DNA of 64,000 nucleotides. Source: an uncultured Bacteroidota bacterium. GTDB lineage: Bacteria; Bacteroidota; Bacteroidia; Flavobacteriales; Flavobacteriaceae. Position numbers and translations under genes: made by a program. The DNA lies in NCBI GenBank assembly GCA_902613595.1, contig CACMHY010000001.1, positions 806,001-870,000 of the forward strand, in the 5' to 3' direction. A model generated the notes under the pieces. That model ran no database searches. It worked only from the letters and a program-made list of their open reading frames with translations, and was not told the origin of the DNA. Positions within the stretch are counted from its first letter, which is position 1, and each line of letters begins with the position of its first letter. Positions 62,278 to 64,000 of this stretch are shown in pieces.

Positions 62278-63591
62278 TCAGGATACTAGCTTCTTACTTA
62301 GTTCTTCCAAAGAAATTCCCTTGGTTTCAGGCATCATAAAATGGACGAACATGAGCTGTAATACCATAAATCCAGCAAAAATGGAAAATACAACACCAGG
62401 TCCAATGCTGGCAAATAAAAGAGGTACCAAAGAAGGAATAATAGCAGCTAACACCCAGTGCACACTTACCCCAAATGATTGTCCAGAGTTACGCAGGTGA
62501 TTTGGAAAAATTTCTGAAATATATACCCAAATGATCGCACCCTGTCCAATAGCATGTGATGCAATAAAAACAAATAGAAAAATAGGAATTAAGATCCCTT
62601 CCCATCTAAAAAAAAATGCACAAGCCACTAGGGAAAGAGAAATTATATAACCAAAAGAGCCATAATACATTAATTTTCTTCTACCTAGCTTATCTATAAG
62701 AGAGACTCCAATTAAAGTAAATATTAAGTTTGTAAGCCCGATACCTATACTGCTTAGTAGTGATGTACTTTCGCCCAGTCCTCCTTCTTCAAAAATACGA
62801 GGGGCATAATACAAAAAAGCATTAATTCCCGAAAGCTGATTAAAAAAAGCAACCAAAAAAGCCAGCTTTAGGGGTAAGCTGTATTTTTTATCAAAGATAG
62901 ATTCAGAGGTGTTTTTAGCATCAGTATTTTCATTTATCTCATTAACCAAATTATCGAAAGAGCCATTAGGATCAATTTGTTGAAATATTAATTTAGCCTC
63001 ATCTAAATGGCCTTTGGTAATTAACCACCTTGGGCTTTTTGGAATTACAAAACATAAAAACGTATACAGAAAAGCTGGAAATGCCTCAACTCCCATCATC
63101 CATCTCCAAGCATTTTCCCCTATATCACTTAAAAGATAATTGGAAATAAATGCAAGTAAAATACCTAAAACCAAGCTAGATTGGTAAAGTCCTACCAGTC
63201 GCCCTCGGCTATTAGCAGGCGCAATTTCAGAAATGTACGCTGGAACTGCAATCCCTGATGCTCCAACTCCTAATCCTCCGATGAATCGAAAAACAGCAAA
63301 GCTAATCGGATCATTTGCAAGAGCAGATCCAACTGCTGAGACTGTGTAGAGTACTCCAACCCAAATTAATGTTTTTTTCCGTCCTAATTTTTGTGAGGGA
63401 TATCCTCCAAAAAGAGCACCTACAACAGTACCCCAAAGGGCCATTGCCATGACTACACTCCCATGAAAGGCATCTGAAGATTGCCATAAATTTTGAAGTT
63501 TTTTGTCTGCACCTGAAATGACCACAGTGTCAAAACCAAATAGTAGTCCAGCTAGTGCGGCCACAAGTGACCAAAAGAAAATTTGTCTCAT
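62278..63591 (-). CDS. sugar porter family MFS transporter
   Basis: 437 residues with 12 hydrophobic segments and full sugar-porter signatures: LFGFDTVVISGA near 17-28, GRKKTL near 71, SEIAPANSRGRLVGLYQ near 124-140, PKSPRWLITKG near 185, QLSGINAFLYYAPRIF near 257, DKLGRRKLM near 305 and PETKG near 424. It is related to XylE/GLUT-type H+ symporters. The GH32 gene follows directly, so fructose or a fructo-oligosaccharide is the likely cargo (inference). Confidence 0.94.
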   Translation of the reverse strand: MRQIFFWSLVAALAGLLFGFDTVVISGADKKLQNLWQSSDAFHGSVVMAMALWGTVVGALFGGYPSQKLGRKKTLIWVGVLYTVSAVGSALANDPISFAVFRFIGGLGVGASGIAVPAYISEIAPANSRGRLVGLYQSSLVLGILLAFISNYLLSDIGENAWRWMMGVEAFPAFLYTFLCFVIPKSPRWLITKGHLDEAKLIFQQIDPNGSFDNLVNEINENTDAKNTSESIFDKKYSLPLKLAFLVAFFNQLSGINAFLYYAPRIFEEGGLGESTSLLSSIGIGLTNLIFTLIGVSLIDKLGRRKLMYYGSFGYIISLSLVACAFFFRWEGILIPIFLFVFIASHAIGQGAIIWVYISEIFPNHLRNSGQSFGVSVHWVLAAIIPSLVPLLFASIGPGVVFSIFAGFMVLQLMFVHFMMPETKGISLEELSKKLVS

Positions 63592-63764
63592 CCTTTACCT
63601 TATCCTTGTTATAAATTCAATTGTTTTGTGTGTTCAAGATAGTTATTTAAATAAAAAAGGAAAGCTTATGAAGTAATCAAAATTTATTCCTTCTTACTTT
63701 AACTACACCTTTTTATTGAATTGCCTTTGAAAGTTTTATCTTTAAATTAAATCATTATAGTACT

Positions 63765-64000
63765 ATGCGTTTTTTAATTAGACATTCTCCATTATTTTTT
63801 GTTCTTATTATTCTATTCTCTTGTCAGCCAACTCCTTTAAAACCTAAAATTGCTATAGCAGGTTTGGCCATTGAGTCCAGCACTTTTTCTCCTGCAAAAA
63901 CTGAAGCTTCAGCATTTTTAGCAAGGCAAGGAAAAAAAGTTTTTGATTATTATCCCTTTTTGAGTGAGGAAAGTCCACAAAGAAAAGCTGCGGATTGGGC
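63765..64000 (+). CDS. M81 family metallopeptidase (MlrC-like) lipoprotein, 3' end cut by window edge
   Basis: An ATG at 63765 opens a frame that runs off the window; 78 residues are visible. Signal with lipobox ILFSC (Cys20), then KIAIAGLAIESSTFSP near 28-43, the conserved N-terminus of M81/DUF1485 proteins named after MlrC of microcystin degradation. Most M81 proteins lack a lipoprotein signal, so a membrane-anchored periplasmic form is slightly unusual. It diverges from the sugar porter gene across 173 bases in which I see no convincing consensus promoter. Confidence 0.78.
   Translation, partial: MRFLIRHSPLFFVLIILFSCQPTPLKPKIAIAGLAIESSTFSPAKTEASAFLARQGKKVFDYYPFLSEESPQRKAADW

Noticed and set aside
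1-64000. tRNA, rRNA, CRISPR arrays, IS elements, prophage
   Set aside because: Looked for in all intergenic stretches; none is longer than about 260 bases without a gene, and none shows cloverleaf, repeat-spacer or transposase signals.

Overview
The window reads as chromosomal DNA of a low-GC, probably marine, member of the Flavobacteriia (Bacteroidota). Reasons visible in the sequence: promoters of the Bacteroidota type (TTTG, 19-base spacer, TAnnTTTG), weak Shine-Dalgarno sites, an UpxY-type antiterminator heading a polysaccharide operon, ABA4-like and DUF4301 proteins, a TonB-dependent receptor, many lipoproteins, and Na+-coupled transporters (SSS, AGCS, CNT). No rRNA, tRNA, CRISPR array, IS element or prophage was seen.

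Layout. (1) 1-2850, minus: a vitamin-type operon (phosphopantetheinyl transferase, thiamine-binding DUF77 protein, PnuC transporter, NadR-like kinase, truncated DUF4301 gene). (2) 2906-5573: ahcY (+), then rplU-rpmA (-) with a clear promoter, and a DoxX gene broken by one in-frame TAG. (3) 5595-34464, minus: one nearly continuous polysaccharide operon of about 30 genes, most joined by 1-20 base overlaps. (4) 34718-40372: two tandem Wzy_C/TPR membrane proteins (-) and a WecA-like initiating transferase (+). (5) 40445-42604: a 719-residue Ala/Ser/Thr-rich lipoprotein of very different composition. (6) 42819-64000: housekeeping and scavenging genes, including PBP4, a TonB receptor, pirin, nucleoside, solute and amino-acid symporters, an exported aminotransferase, an M20 amidohydrolase, OsmC, a DgcN/DgcA-like pair, GH32 plus a sugar porter, and the start of an M81 (MlrC-like) lipoprotein.

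The polysaccharide locus looks like a Wzx/Wzy-type surface glycan system. WecA would load the first HexNAc-1-P on undecaprenyl phosphate, the glycosyltransferases extend it, Wzx flips it, and the Wzy_C proteins polymerise or ligate. Precursor modules can be read off: dTDP-L-rhamnose (rfbABCD); a UDP-2-acetamido-2,6-dideoxy-L-hexose (FnlA/WbvB-like, RmlD-like WbvR, WecB-like WbvD); UDP-GlcA (Ugd) with a 4-epimerase; a TviB/WbpO-type HexNAcA; one complete NeuC-NeuB-NeuA nonulosonate set; and a second NeuB/NeuA pair interleaved with Gmd, a perosamine-synthase-like aminotransferase, a sugar N-formyltransferase and a TIM-barrel isomerase. This last module is the best candidate for new chemistry: either GDP-N-formylperosamine or a formylated nonulosonic acid. 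UpxY has a textbook promoter, a GC-rich leader hairpin, and a GGCGG-containing palindrome just after its gene that resembles an ops element.

All functions are read from sequence motifs and family knowledge. No similarity search was run, so substrate assignments are inferences.
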